Source of the DNA: Phaeodactylibacter sp.
GTDB lineage: Bacteria; Bacteroidota; Bacteroidia; Chitinophagales; Saprospiraceae
Length of the DNA: 48,292 nucleotides
Assembly (NCBI GenBank): GCA_024102975.1
Contig: JAGFJD010000340.1
Location: 1 to 48,292, forward strand
Direction of reading: 5' to 3'
Shown in pieces: positions 32,573-40,763 of this stretch (position 1 is the first letter of the stretch; each line of letters begins with the position of its first letter). The notes beneath the pieces are model-generated. The model was not told the origin of the DNA, did not search any database, and was given only the letters and a program-made list of their open reading frames with translations. Both the position numbers and the translations under genes were made by a program.

Positions 32573-32820
32573 GGGAAGGAATGAAGGAATGAGTGAGTGA
32601 ATGAGCGTGGCTTCCCTGGTTGCCGTATATTTTCGAATATTACAATGGGCTGTCCGGTCCGGGTTGGGCGGGTAGCCCCTGGACAAAACCTGTGCCCTTT
32701 CTTTAAGCCATGGAACAGCCGGCGAGGAGGAAGGGCCTTCTTTTTTTGCCCCGGATTTTTTTCTTCTTCTTTGCAACCCTTTCCTCCTTTTCCGCACAAT
32801 CCTTATTAAAAATACATCTA

Positions 32821-32907
32821 TTGGACGCGTTCGAGCAAGCATTGCTGGAAGGTTGCCGGCGGGGTGAACGCCAGGCACAGAAAGCGCTCTACGAAAGGCA
32901 TAAGGGG
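32821..32907 (+). pseudogene. ECF sigma-factor fragment (N-terminal 29 residues)
   Basis: LEGCRRGERQAQKALYERHKG is the opening of region 2.1 of ECF sigma factors of Bacteroidota. The similarity stops after HKG, where the rest of region 2 (normally YxxxLFxxCxRY) should follow. A 110-bp open stretch precedes it, but its encoded residues look like a random hydrophobic run. Confidence 0.6.
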
Positions 32908-32911
32908 CTGA

Positions 32912-33256
32912 GGCGTCCGTTTCTTCAGCCAGTCCAGGCTCAGGCCGTTCATCCAGCCTTACGTGGAGGCTAATCTTTTTATGGCGGACAGCCAATCCAG
33001 CGAACTATCCAATAGTGCCGGCAATATTTCCGGAGGGCCGGTTTTTGCCCGGATACCAACCGTCATCCGCAAGCTCAACTTCAGCGGCGGCCTGGCCATT
33101 GGGGCAGAATATCAGTTGTCCCGTTATTTGTCGGTCCGGATGGTACCCCAGGCGGAGTGTATGGCACTGAGGATGTCGGATAAGAGCTTTGGCGCCGGGC
33201 GGTTGCTGAGCTGGGGGATCAACGCCGGCTTGTCCTACAGGCTTCAAAACGGGTAA
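32912..33256 (+). pseudogene. C-terminal fragment of an outer-membrane beta-barrel protein
   Basis: In a different frame from the sigma fragment, beginning 4 bp after it, the translation RPFIQPYVEANLFMADSQ continues with barrel-like strands (LNFSGGLAIGAEYQLSRYLS, GINAGLSYRL) to a stop at 33256. It looks like the last hundred or so residues of an OmpA/PorT-like barrel. A GTG at 32963 is the only possible start, and no signal peptide is present. Confidence 0.6.
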
Positions 33257-33268
33257 TCCCTTGTGGTT

Positions 33269-33952
33269 TCACTCCGCTTTCAGCCGAAACCCCACTCCAT
33301 GAATATTCTCTACCTTGAGCGACGCGTCGGCGCGCAGATATTTGCGCAGGCGGGAGATAAATACGTCAAGGCTGCGGCCGAGGAAGTAGTCGTCGTCGCC
33401 CCATACCTGCTTCAGGATGTCGGAGCGTTTGAGTACCTGGTTGGGGTTTTCCGCAAAAAGCCGGAGCAGGTCCGCTTCCTTTTGCGTAAGCTGGAGGCTT
33501 TCCCCGCCCTGGTGCAGGGTCAGGTTGTCGTGGTCGAGTTCGAACTTGCCCAACCGGAACCGGCCGGCCGGCGCCGGGGTACTGATCTTGCTGCGGCGCA
33601 GGAAAACCTCCACCTTCAGGATCAGCTCTTCGATGCTGAACGGCTTGGTAATGTAGTCGTCGGCCCCCAGCCGGAGCCCGTGCAGGCGGTCCTCCTTCAG
33701 GGATTTGGCAGTGAGGAAGAGAATAGGGATTTCTGTATCGTACTGTCGGATTTCTTTGGCTACAGCAAAACCGTCGACCTCGGGGAGCATCACATCCAGG
33801 ATGCAGAGGTCAAAATCGTGTTCGTGGATCATTTTCAGCGCCTGCCTGCCGTCAGAGCAGTGCGTTATCCGGTAACCCTGCAGTTCGAGGTTATCCTGGG
33901 TTACAAAGCTCAGGCTTTCGTCATCCTCAACGTATAATATATGTGCTTTCAT
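33269..33952 (-). CDS. OmpR/PhoB-family response regulator
   Basis: A 227-residue regulator. The receiver domain (1-120) has the acidic pocket VEDDE, phospho-acceptor Asp53 in LDVMLPEVDG, the Thr in FLTAKS and the Lys in ITKPFS. The C-terminal winged-helix DNA-binding domain (about 130-225) includes QLTQKEADLLRLFAENPNQVL and GRSLDVFISRLRKYL. The frame opens at a TTG two codons upstream, but ATG at 33952 fits the family. It is downstream of, and co-directional with, the histidine kinase gene (70-bp gap), so they form one two-component system; the signal is unknown. Confidence 0.94.
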   Translation of the reverse strand: MKAHILYVEDDESLSFVTQDNLELQGYRITHCSDGRQALKMIHEHDFDLCILDVMLPEVDGFAVAKEIRQYDTEIPILFLTAKSLKEDRLHGLRLGADDYITKPFSIEELILKVEVFLRRSKISTPAPAGRFRLGKFELDHDNLTLHQGGESLQLTQKEADLLRLFAENPNQVLKRSDILKQVWGDDDYFLGRSLDVFISRLRKYLRADASLKVENIHGVGFRLKAE

Positions 33953-34022
33953 GCTCAATCTTTGACAACCAACAACCTTATTCCCGGTTCAGGCACCGGA
34001 AATAACCATTAACGGGATCGGC

Positions 34023-35369
34023 TCACGCGCGGGCGGTGAACCTTCTAAACCGAACCTGTGCGCTCTGCCACAACCGGTGCCAGTGTGCCCAGGCTGTCTG
34101 CCGGGCTTCGGGGATAATAAGGTGTACGCAGGTGCCTTTGCCCTCCTGGCTGTCGAGGCGGATGCGCCAGCCGTGGGCGTCACAAATGCTTTTCACGTAG
34201 TAGAGCCCCAGGCCGAAGCCCTTTACTTTGTGGACGTTGCCGGTCGGTATCCGGTAAAACTTGTTGAATACCTTGCTTAGGTGCTCCCTGGGTATGCCGA
34301 TGCCGTCGTCGGCTATGGTGATCCGGATTTCCCCATCGCGGACCCGGGCGCGGAGGGTGAGCCGGGGAGCATCTTTGCAGTACTTGATGGCATTGTCCAT
34401 GAGGTTGTGCAGGATATTGGTCAGGTGGAGGCGGTCGGCCAGGACAGTGGCCTCTCCGACGTCGATCCGGCTGTTGAGGGTGCCGCCCTGGCGCTCGGCT
34501 TTAACTGCCGTGCTGTCGACGATGCTTTGCAGCACTTCCTGAAGGGGGATATGCTCTTGTTTGAGTTCGAAATTGCCCCGTTCGATCTTGGCCAGTTGCA
34601 GGACTTTTTCCACCTGGTTATTCAATCGCTGGTTTTGTTCCCGGACGATGCTGGCGTAGCGGAGCAGGCGCTGATCTTCCTGGACCACCGGGTTGGCGAG
34701 GAACACATCGGCCGCGATCTTGATTGTAGAGATGGGGGTTTTGAACTCGTGGGTCATGTTGTTGATGAAATCCTTCTGCAGTTCCGACAACCGCTTTTGC
34801 CGCAGGATCACAAACATGGAATAGGCAAAGAAAAGGATAACGACCAGCAGGATGGCCGAAAAGAAGATCGACAACTGCATCTGGCCAAACAGATAGCTGG
34901 ACCGGGTGGGAAACTTCACGCTGAAATAGTAGGTGAACTTGTCGTCTTTAGGCAGGTTGCCCAGTTCCAGGTCTTTCTTCTTCCCGGGCGAGTAGCTGCA
35001 GTAGTTGCCGTAGACCATCTCGTTGGTCGTGCAGTCATAGACGGCGTATTCAAAGTCCACGTAGAGGGCCAGGCGCTCGAATTCCTTTTGCAGGAAGTAC
35101 TCCAGGCTGTTGGCGTCGATCTCGCTCTCGATGTTGACGACGTAGTAGTTGGAGGTACGGCGGTTGACGATGTTTCGGGGCGGAAGCTCTCCGTTGTTGA
35201 GTTCCACCAGGCTGCAGGCCACTTCGTAGAGAGCCAGGTTGATCTTTTTATCGAATTCCTCCTCGTTGATATTCCAGGTACTCACCACCCAATACGCCTG
35301 AACGCCGATAATGCCGATAATGGCAATAGCGCCGAGGATCATGACCCGCAGGATGGTGCTGTTTTTCAT
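34023..35369 (-). CDS. membrane-bound sensor histidine kinase
   Basis: A 448-residue kinase with TM1 at about residues 9-29, a periplasmic sensor region of about 130 residues with Cys52, Cys113 and Cys124, and TM2 at about 164-188. The dimerisation domain has phospho-accepting His207 in NNMTHEFKTPIS. The ATPase domain contains LMDNAIKYC (N box), IADDGIGIPREHL (G1), FNKFYR (F box) and GFGLGLYYV (G2). The last 35 residues are a basic, Trp/Arg-rich tail. It pairs with the downstream regulator. Three Cys in the periplasmic loop might respond to redox, which is speculation. Confidence 0.94.
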   Translation of the reverse strand: MKNSTILRVMILGAIAIIGIIGVQAYWVVSTWNINEEEFDKKINLALYEVACSLVELNNGELPPRNIVNRRTSNYYVVNIESEIDANSLEYFLQKEFERLALYVDFEYAVYDCTTNEMVYGNYCSYSPGKKKDLELGNLPKDDKFTYYFSVKFPTRSSYLFGQMQLSIFFSAILLVVILFFAYSMFVILRQKRLSELQKDFINNMTHEFKTPISTIKIAADVFLANPVVQEDQRLLRYASIVREQNQRLNNQVEKVLQLAKIERGNFELKQEHIPLQEVLQSIVDSTAVKAERQGGTLNSRIDVGEATVLADRLHLTNILHNLMDNAIKYCKDAPRLTLRARVRDGEIRITIADDGIGIPREHLSKVFNKFYRIPTGNVHKVKGFGLGLYYVKSICDAHGWRIRLDSQEGKGTCVHLIIPEARQTAWAHWHRLWQSAQVRFRRFTARA

Positions 35370-35560
35370 ATTTGTCTGATAATGGCCCCTAAATTATCGG
35401 GATAATCCGGTTAAAAAAAACTATTAACAGCATATTAACAAGCCATTCCTGCATATTCTTTCGGGGTTGATTTAATTTTTGCCTTCTTTGACGAATCCTT
35501 TGTTCCAGGATTCGTTAAAGAACCAGTTTTAAAATGTTCCCGGACTTGCCAGGGAATAAC

Positions 35561-35568
35561 TATTTTTG
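35561..35568 (+). promoter_or_regulatory. -7 box immediately before the DUF4271 gene
   Basis: TATTTTTG is an exact TAnnTTTG match that ends 6 nt before the ATG at 35575. Transcription would start at or near the start codon, which implies a leaderless or nearly leaderless mRNA, or use of the ATG at 35581. There is no convincing -33 element. Confidence 0.5.
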
Positions 35569-35574
35569 CATCTT

Positions 35575-36483
35575 ATGCGAATGCTCGACAAAACATTAAA
35601 AGGGTTGTTGGCTACGATGGCCATCCTGTTCCTGCTGCCGTCTTTTTTTGCAGCGCAGGAAAGGAGCAACCCTTTTGAGCTGGGCCCGCGGCTAAACCTT
35701 CCCGAAGCAGATGGAGACTCCGCCGCCGCTGCCGATACCGGCAACCCTTTCGATCTCGTCGCCCCGGCAAACCGGCCCGCCCGGCCCGCTCCCGCCGTCA
35801 GCCCTCCTGCGGCGAAAAAGGAGCAGGCCCCGCGCCAAAGCCGGTATCGCAACTTCCTCCTTATCACGAATATTGGCATATTATTGTTGCTGACGATCCT
35901 CATAACCCTGTTCCGGGGCCAGGTGGGCAAAGCCTACCGCGCCTTTCTGAACGACAACCTGCTCAGCCAGCTGCAACGGGAACGGGAGGCAGGTGGCGGG
36001 CTTCCCTACTATTTCTTTTACGTTTTTTTCCTGATCAATGCCGGCTTTTTTGTATTTCTGCTTCTCCGTCATTACGGGCAGGACATTGCCTACAACACCT
36101 GGGCAGGGCTGTTCTTTTGCATCGCAGGTACCGCCGGCCTGTTCCTGGGCAAACACCTGGTGCTGGGGTTCCTGGGCTTCGTTTTTCCAATAAAGAAAGA
36201 AGTCCGCTTGTATAGCTTTACGATCATCATATTCAGCATTATTCTTGGCTTTTTTTTGGTTATTGTCAACCTGATGGTTTCGTACGCTCCCGAAAATGCC
36301 TTGCCGCCGGTGCTTATCGGCGCCTATTCCGGTATCGGCGCCATCTACTTTTTCCGATCGCTTAGAGGGTTATTCATCAGTAACAGATTTGCGCTTTTTC
36401 ACAAGTTTCACTTTTTGTTGTATATTTGCACAGTCGAAATCGCGCCTGTTCTCGTGCTGGTCAAGCTCGTGTTTTATTCTTAA
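35575..36483 (+). CDS. DUF4271 membrane protein
   Basis: About 302 residues. A signal or anchor (ATMAILFLLPSFFAAQ) is followed by a long Pro/Ala-rich periplasmic or cytoplasmic linker (about 30-90) and then a membrane domain with seven or so helices ending in IAPVLVLVKLVFYS, the DUF4271 domain. DUF4271 is restricted to Bacteroidota and usually lies directly upstream of hemD, as here. Its function is unknown; the link to hemD suggests a role in tetrapyrrole supply or just a conserved operon. NPFELG and NPFDLV form a short repeated NPF motif in the linker. Confidence 0.85.
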   Translation: MRMLDKTLKGLLATMAILFLLPSFFAAQERSNPFELGPRLNLPEADGDSAAAADTGNPFDLVAPANRPARPAPAVSPPAAKKEQAPRQSRYRNFLLITNIGILLLLTILITLFRGQVGKAYRAFLNDNLLSQLQREREAGGGLPYYFFYVFFLINAGFFVFLLLRHYGQDIAYNTWAGLFFCIAGTAGLFLGKHLVLGFLGFVFPIKKEVRLYSFTIIIFSIILGFFLVIVNLMVSYAPENALPPVLIGAYSGIGAIYFFRSLRGLFISNRFALFHKFHFLLYICTVEIAPVLVLVKLVFYS

Positions 36484-36652
36484 CGCTGACGGTACATATT
36501 AACGAATCTGTGTAAGGCCCCGCCGGTAAAGATGCCCTTGTGGCGAAACCCAGGCGGCCAGGCTTTGCAGTTGGGGGTTCGGTTAATTCGGATCGACAGC
36601 CCATCAGCTTCAGCACCAGGGACAGGGGTTCAATAAGTAAAACCCTTGTTGA

Positions 36653-37432
36653 ATGGCAGTAAACGGTAAAGCGAAGCAAGAGGCTTACAAGCCGGTAAAA
36701 ACTATTCTGGTATCTCAGCCCAAACCAGAGAGATCCCCCTACTACGAGCTGGAAAAAAAATACGGCCTGCAGATCGATTGGCGCCCTTTCATCCACGTGG
36801 AGGGGATCGAAGCCAAGGACTTCCGCAAAGCCCGTGTCCGGCCCGATGAATTCACTGCGATTATTCTTACGAGTAAGAACGCCGTAGACCACTTTTTCCG
36901 GATTTGCGAAGACCTGCGCATTAAAATGTCGCAGGATACCAAGTACTTCTGCCTGTCGGAGGCCATCGCCAACTACCTGCAGAAGTTCATCGTCTACCGG
37001 AAGCGGAAGGTTTTCTTCGGCAAACGAACTATCCAGGACCTGGCGCCTGCCCTCAAAAAGCACAGAGCAAACGAGAAGTTCCTTCTTCCTTGTTCCAACC
37101 TGGGGGCCAAGCAAGTCTCGGAATTCCTGGAAGAGAACGGTTTTAACTGGCAGGACGCTATGATGTACAAAACCGTCAGCAGCGACCTGTCCGACCTGAG
37201 TGACGTTACTTATGATGTATTGGTGTTTTTCAGCCCTCTGGGCATCCAGTCCCTCTACGAAAATTTCCCGGATTTCAAACAAAATGAAACCCGCATCGCC
37301 GTTTTTGGGACCAGCACCAGCAAAGCCGTGGAAGAAAGAGGGTTGACGATCAACATCAAAGCGCCGGCTCCGGAGGCGCCCTCTATGACCATGGCCCTGG
37401 AAAAATACCTGCAACTTTCGAACAAAGAGTAA
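36653..37432 (+). CDS. hemD: uroporphyrinogen-III synthase
   Basis: This 259-residue cytoplasmic enzyme converts hydroxymethylbilane to uroporphyrinogen III in heme synthesis. The two alpha/beta lobes are visible: TILVSQPKPERSPYYELEK at the start, FTAIILTSKNAVDHFF (the TSxNAV motif), FFGKRTIQDLAP, and the second-lobe VLVFFSPLGIQSLYE followed by RIAVFGTSTSKAVEERG. HemD sequences vary, but these blocks and the DUF4271 neighbour make the call safe. Heme is needed for the cytochromes of this region. It is 169 bp after the DUF4271 gene and may share its transcript; a strong terminator follows. Confidence 0.92.
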   Translation: MAVNGKAKQEAYKPVKTILVSQPKPERSPYYELEKKYGLQIDWRPFIHVEGIEAKDFRKARVRPDEFTAIILTSKNAVDHFFRICEDLRIKMSQDTKYFCLSEAIANYLQKFIVYRKRKVFFGKRTIQDLAPALKKHRANEKFLLPCSNLGAKQVSEFLEENGFNWQDAMMYKTVSSDLSDLSDVTYDVLVFFSPLGIQSLYENFPDFKQNETRIAVFGTSTSKAVEERGLTINIKAPAPEAPSMTMALEKYLQLSNKE

Positions 37433-37440
37433 GCTTACAG

Positions 37441-37497
37441 CCGGAAAGTGAACAAGCCCTGGCACCGTGGAGCTGCCGGGGCTTGTTCATTTTCCGG
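37441..37497 (+). terminator. terminator of hemD
   Basis: Perfect or near-perfect 19-bp arms 37441-37459 and 37479-37497 (one mismatch or G-U) with a 19-nt loop, 8 bp after the hemD stop. It is the longest simple stem of the right half of the window. Confidence 0.8.
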
Positions 37498-37548
37498 CGT
37501 CAACTAATCTTTGGTTCAGTTGTTTTTCCTTGGGAATTACATAAAGAC

Positions 37549-38172
37549 ATGAACGACCGGCTGATCAACATTCTGGAAAGAAACCTGCGGGAAGGCCTTC
37601 CGGGCCAGGAAGTGCAGTATCAGATGGCGCACGTCATCCGGAGACGGTATGAACCCGCCCCCCGGAGTGCCCGCAAGGCGGGGGTGCTTGCGCTGTTTTA
37701 TCCCAGGGATTCAGGTTGGCACATCGTCCTGATCGAACGCAATTCGAGCCATCCGGACGACCGCCACGGCGGGCAGATCAGCTTCCCGGGCGGGAAATTT
37801 GAAGAAGGGGACCGCAATCTGGCCGATACCGCCCTGCGGGAAGCCCACGAAGAAGTCGGCGTCGACCCCGATACGGTGAAACTGATCGGCGAACTGACCG
37901 AATTGTACATCCCGGTCAGTAATTTCCTGGTGAAGCCTTTCGTCGGGTATACCACTGTTACGCCTCATTTCCAGCCCCAGCTCAGCGAAGTCCGGTCCAT
38001 CGTGGAAGCCCCGGTCGAACATCTCCGGCAGCCGGAAACCCGCCAGGTCACTGACCTCCAGCTGGCCGACAACATCACGCTTCGCAAGGTACCCTACTTT
38101 AATGTGGAAAATAAGGTGGTGTGGGGCGCCACCGCCATGATGCTGAACGAATTGCTGGAATTGATCAGGTGA
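37549..38172 (+). CDS. Nudix hydrolase of the CoA pyrophosphatase type
   Basis: A 207-residue protein counted from MNDRLINILERN; an upstream in-frame ATG at 37483 lies inside the hemD terminator and is rejected. The Nudix box GX5EX7REUXEEXGU is GGKFEEGDRNLADTALREAHEEVGV in outline. Before it is the NuCoA signature (SHPDDRHGGQISFPGG), which marks enzymes that hydrolyse coenzyme A or acyl-CoA to phosphopantetheine and 3',5'-ADP. The enzyme is cytoplasmic and needs Mg or Mn. It meets the small membrane protein gene tail to tail with adjacent stop codons. Confidence 0.92.
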   Translation: MNDRLINILERNLREGLPGQEVQYQMAHVIRRRYEPAPRSARKAGVLALFYPRDSGWHIVLIERNSSHPDDRHGGQISFPGGKFEEGDRNLADTALREAHEEVGVDPDTVKLIGELTELYIPVSNFLVKPFVGYTTVTPHFQPQLSEVRSIVEAPVEHLRQPETRQVTDLQLADNITLRKVPYFNVENKVVWGATAMMLNELLELIR

Positions 38173-38346
38173 TCACTCCGCCAATATCCGGTAAACCATA
38201 TAACCCAGGCCCAGCAATAGCAGCAGGACAATCAGCAGCGATGCGCCGCTGTCGGCAAGCTTCTCGAAGGTGGGCAGGAATTTGATCCCAAAATAAATGG
38301 CGGCTCCAAAAAGGAGCAGAGCGAAGACGGCCTGTCGAGCGTTCAT
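38173..38346 (-). CDS. 57-residue two-TM membrane protein
   Basis: On the minus strand ATG at 38344-38346 opens MNARQAVFALLLFGAAIYFG, then a short polar hinge (PTFEKLADSG) and a second helix (LIVLLLLLGLGYMVYR), and ends with TGA at 38173-38175. Two helices with a short polar loop and a positive C-terminus look like a real membrane protein. Its stop codon is adjacent to that of the Nudix gene. There is no known family. Confidence 0.6.
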   Translation of the reverse strand: MNARQAVFALLLFGAAIYFGIKFLPTFEKLADSGASLLIVLLLLLGLGYMVYRILAE

Positions 38347-38472
38347 GGTTCTTTTTTATTCAAATGGCAAAGCTATTGCCTTTCCGCCAATAAAAAAGTG
38401 CCCCGCATCACAAAAATGCAGTTGTTGTGTAATCCTTAGAAGCCGTTTTTTTATCCCCCTATTGGAAGGCCT

Positions 38473-40428
38473 TCAGTTTTTTTTGAAATAATTGATGATC
38501 CCACCCTCCAGGACGGCTGCTTGCTGCCGCCTGCTCAGCGTGTGCCGGGTGGGGATGTCAATGCCTTTAGTTACATTTCGGACAATCACCTGCCGCCCTT
38601 CCCGGATGCTTTTCCGGGCCTCTTTTACCTCCAGCACATCCCCTTGCTCTATCTTATCATAATCATGGGGGTTGGCAAACTCCAGCGGCAGGATGCCGAA
38701 ATTGGCCAGGTTCTGCCAGCCGATGCGGGCGTAGGTTTTGGCGATCACGGCCAGCTGCCCCAGGTATTTTGGCGCCAGGGCGGCGTGCTCCCGGCTGGAC
38801 CCCTGGGCGTAATTGTCGCCGGCTACGACGATATGGCCGGGGTATTCCTTTCGGGCCTGCATCGCCCGGTCGTAGAAAGTGTCGTCGATAATAGAGTAGG
38901 AGTACTTGCTGATCTCCGGGATATTGCTGCGCAGGGGCAGCACTTCGGCCCCGGCGCGGAGGATTTCGTCGGTGGAAACATTGTCTCCCATTTTCAGCAA
39001 TACCGGTGCTTTATAAGCATCCGGGTAGGGGGGGAATTCCGGCAGCGACCTGATGTTGGGCCCTTTCACCAGTTCAACCCTTTCGCCCTTGTCGTCCGGC
39101 GGCAGCAGCATTTGTTCGTTGATGATCTCTTTTTCAGAGTACCGGTATCGGGGGTATTTCATGCCGTAAAGTTCCTCCAGGCCTCTCGGGTCGGTGATCT
39201 TGCCGGTAAGGGCCGCCGCTGCTGCTGTTTCCGGGCTGCAGAGGTATACCTGGTCGTCGAGCGTCCCGGAACGGCCGGGGAAATTGCGCGGCATAGTGCG
39301 CAGGCTGATCTTGCCGCTGGCGGGCGCCTGGCCCATGCCGATACAGCCCATGCAACCCGACTGGTGGAAGCGGGCGCCGGCGTGCAGCAGGTTGAAAAAG
39401 CCGTCGGTGCGGGAGAGGTTCTCGATCAGTTGGCGGGAAGTGGGGTTGACGTCGAAGGAGACATTTTCGTGCGCCATTTTGCCTTTGACGATCTCGGATG
39501 TCACCCAGAAGTCCCGGATTCCGGGGTTGGCGCTGGAGCCGATCACGACCTGGTGGACGGGCAGGCCGGCCACCTCGCTTACCGGGACGACGTTGCCCGG
39601 GCTGCTGGGCCTGGCGATCAGCGGGACCAGTTTGGGCAGGTCGATCGTATCGTGGGCATCGTAGCCGGCGCCTTCGTCGGCGGTGAGTTCCAGCCAGTCG
39701 CCTTCTCTGCCCTGGGACTTCAGGAAGCGGCGCACCTCCTCGTCGGATGGGAAAACGGTGGTTGTAGCGCCCAGCTCGGTGCCCATATTGGCGATGACGT
39801 GGCGGTCCATGGCGCTGAGCGATTGCAGGCCTTCGCCGTAGTATTCTATAATGTATCCTCTGCCGCCTTTCACGTCATAGCGGCGCAGCATTTCCAGGAT
39901 GACGTCCTTGGCGCTGACCCAGTCGGGCAGTTTCCCTTTGAGTTCCACCCCCATCACTTTGGGCATTTTTACATAATACGGCTTGCCGGCGACGGCTGCC
40001 GCCACGTCCAGTCCGCCGGTGCCGATGGCGAGCATGCCGAGCGAGCCGGCCGCCGGCGTGTGGCTGTCGGAGCCCACCATGGTCTTTCCGGGCTTGCCGA
40101 AGCGTTCCATGTGGACGGGGTGGCTGACTCCGTTGCCCGGGCGGCTGAACCAGTAGCCGAACTTTTTGGCTGCTGACTGCAGAAAAACATGGTCGTCAGC
40201 GTTCTTGTGGTCGCCCTGCAGCAGGTTGTGATCTACATATTGTACAGCGACCTCCGTCTGCGCCCGTTTAAGGCCCATAGCTTCCAGTTCCAGCATGACC
40301 AGGGTGCCGGTAGCGTCCTGTTGAAGGGCCTGGTCGATCTTCAGGCCGATCTCTTGGCCGGGTTCCATTTTGCCTTCGACGAGGTGGGAGGATATCAGTT
40401 TTTGGGTGACGTTTTTTGGTTGTGGCAT
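38473..40428 (-). CDS. aconitate hydratase, Aquifex-type
   Basis: A protein of about 651 residues that isomerises citrate and isocitrate in the TCA cycle. It begins MPQPKNVTQKLISSHLVEG; an ATG seven codons upstream is possible. The cluster ligands are in SGCMGCIGMGQAP (two Cys) and the CSPETAAAAAL block, and the swivel domain contains GDNYAQGSSREHAALAPKYL and AKTYARIGWQNLANFGILPLEF. The length of about 650 residues is that of the Aquifex-type subfamily, shorter than AcnA and mitochondrial enzymes. The protein is cytoplasmic and its [4Fe-4S] cluster is sensitive to NO and oxygen, which relates it functionally to RIC. Confidence 0.94.
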   Translation of the reverse strand: MPQPKNVTQKLISSHLVEGKMEPGQEIGLKIDQALQQDATGTLVMLELEAMGLKRAQTEVAVQYVDHNLLQGDHKNADDHVFLQSAAKKFGYWFSRPGNGVSHPVHMERFGKPGKTMVGSDSHTPAAGSLGMLAIGTGGLDVAAAVAGKPYYVKMPKVMGVELKGKLPDWVSAKDVILEMLRRYDVKGGRGYIIEYYGEGLQSLSAMDRHVIANMGTELGATTTVFPSDEEVRRFLKSQGREGDWLELTADEGAGYDAHDTIDLPKLVPLIARPSSPGNVVPVSEVAGLPVHQVVIGSSANPGIRDFWVTSEIVKGKMAHENVSFDVNPTSRQLIENLSRTDGFFNLLHAGARFHQSGCMGCIGMGQAPASGKISLRTMPRNFPGRSGTLDDQVYLCSPETAAAAALTGKITDPRGLEELYGMKYPRYRYSEKEIINEQMLLPPDDKGERVELVKGPNIRSLPEFPPYPDAYKAPVLLKMGDNVSTDEILRAGAEVLPLRSNIPEISKYSYSIIDDTFYDRAMQARKEYPGHIVVAGDNYAQGSSREHAALAPKYLGQLAVIAKTYARIGWQNLANFGILPLEFANPHDYDKIEQGDVLEVKEARKSIREGRQVIVRNVTKGIDIPTRHTLSRRQQAAVLEGGIINYFKKN

Positions 40429-40763
40429 AGGTAAGTGGGTTGGGTTCATAGGATTGAACGGGGCTTTGGGGGGGGAGGTTTACGGCTTTTAGGTATATTA
40501 AACAAACAAGCAGTTGCAATAGCAGCCGATAGCGCAGTAACCATTGGGGCCCCAACGGCAGGAAGATATTTAATCGTGCTAATAAAGTTTTTACCTTTTC
40601 TGGTACTTCTGATAAAGCTGCATCATTCCAATTAGAAAAGTGTTATCAACCTTAAGCGGACAGCTTCGGTATTCTTCGCCCATCAGTACCCACATCACAG
40701 AATTAACCCTATTTTTGCAGTTTGCTCAACACTGGGCCGCCCTTGCGGGTTATAAATGCTGTG
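40429..40763. other. intergenic region between divergent aconitase and uvrA genes
   Basis: The first part is purine/G-rich near the aconitase start; the middle is AT-rich with no open frame worth reporting. The uvrA promoter lies at the right end. Confidence 0.45.
40710..40717 (+). promoter_or_regulatory. -7 box of uvrA
   Basis: TATTTTTG exactly matches TAnnTTTG, 46 nt before the ATG at 40764. The -33 element is not well formed. A TTG start at 40722 in the same frame would lie at the expected transcription start, which argues against it. Confidence 0.5.

Noticed and set aside
32710-32820. Hydrophobic run before the sigma fragment read as a signal peptide
   Set aside because: It is in frame with a cytoplasmic sigma-factor motif, so a signal peptide makes no sense there; probably a chance open frame.
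36484-36652. Possible tRNA or small RNA between DUF4271 and hemD
   Set aside because: GGTTCGGTT looks like a T-loop, but no acceptor or anticodon stem can be formed around it.
38521-40176. 551-codon plus-strand frame opposite aconitase
   Set aside because: Antisense shadow of a high-GC gene without recognisable protein features.
40722-40763. TTG start that would extend UvrA by 14 residues
   Set aside because: It lies at the expected transcription start of the promoter at 40710-40717 and adds residues unlike the family.
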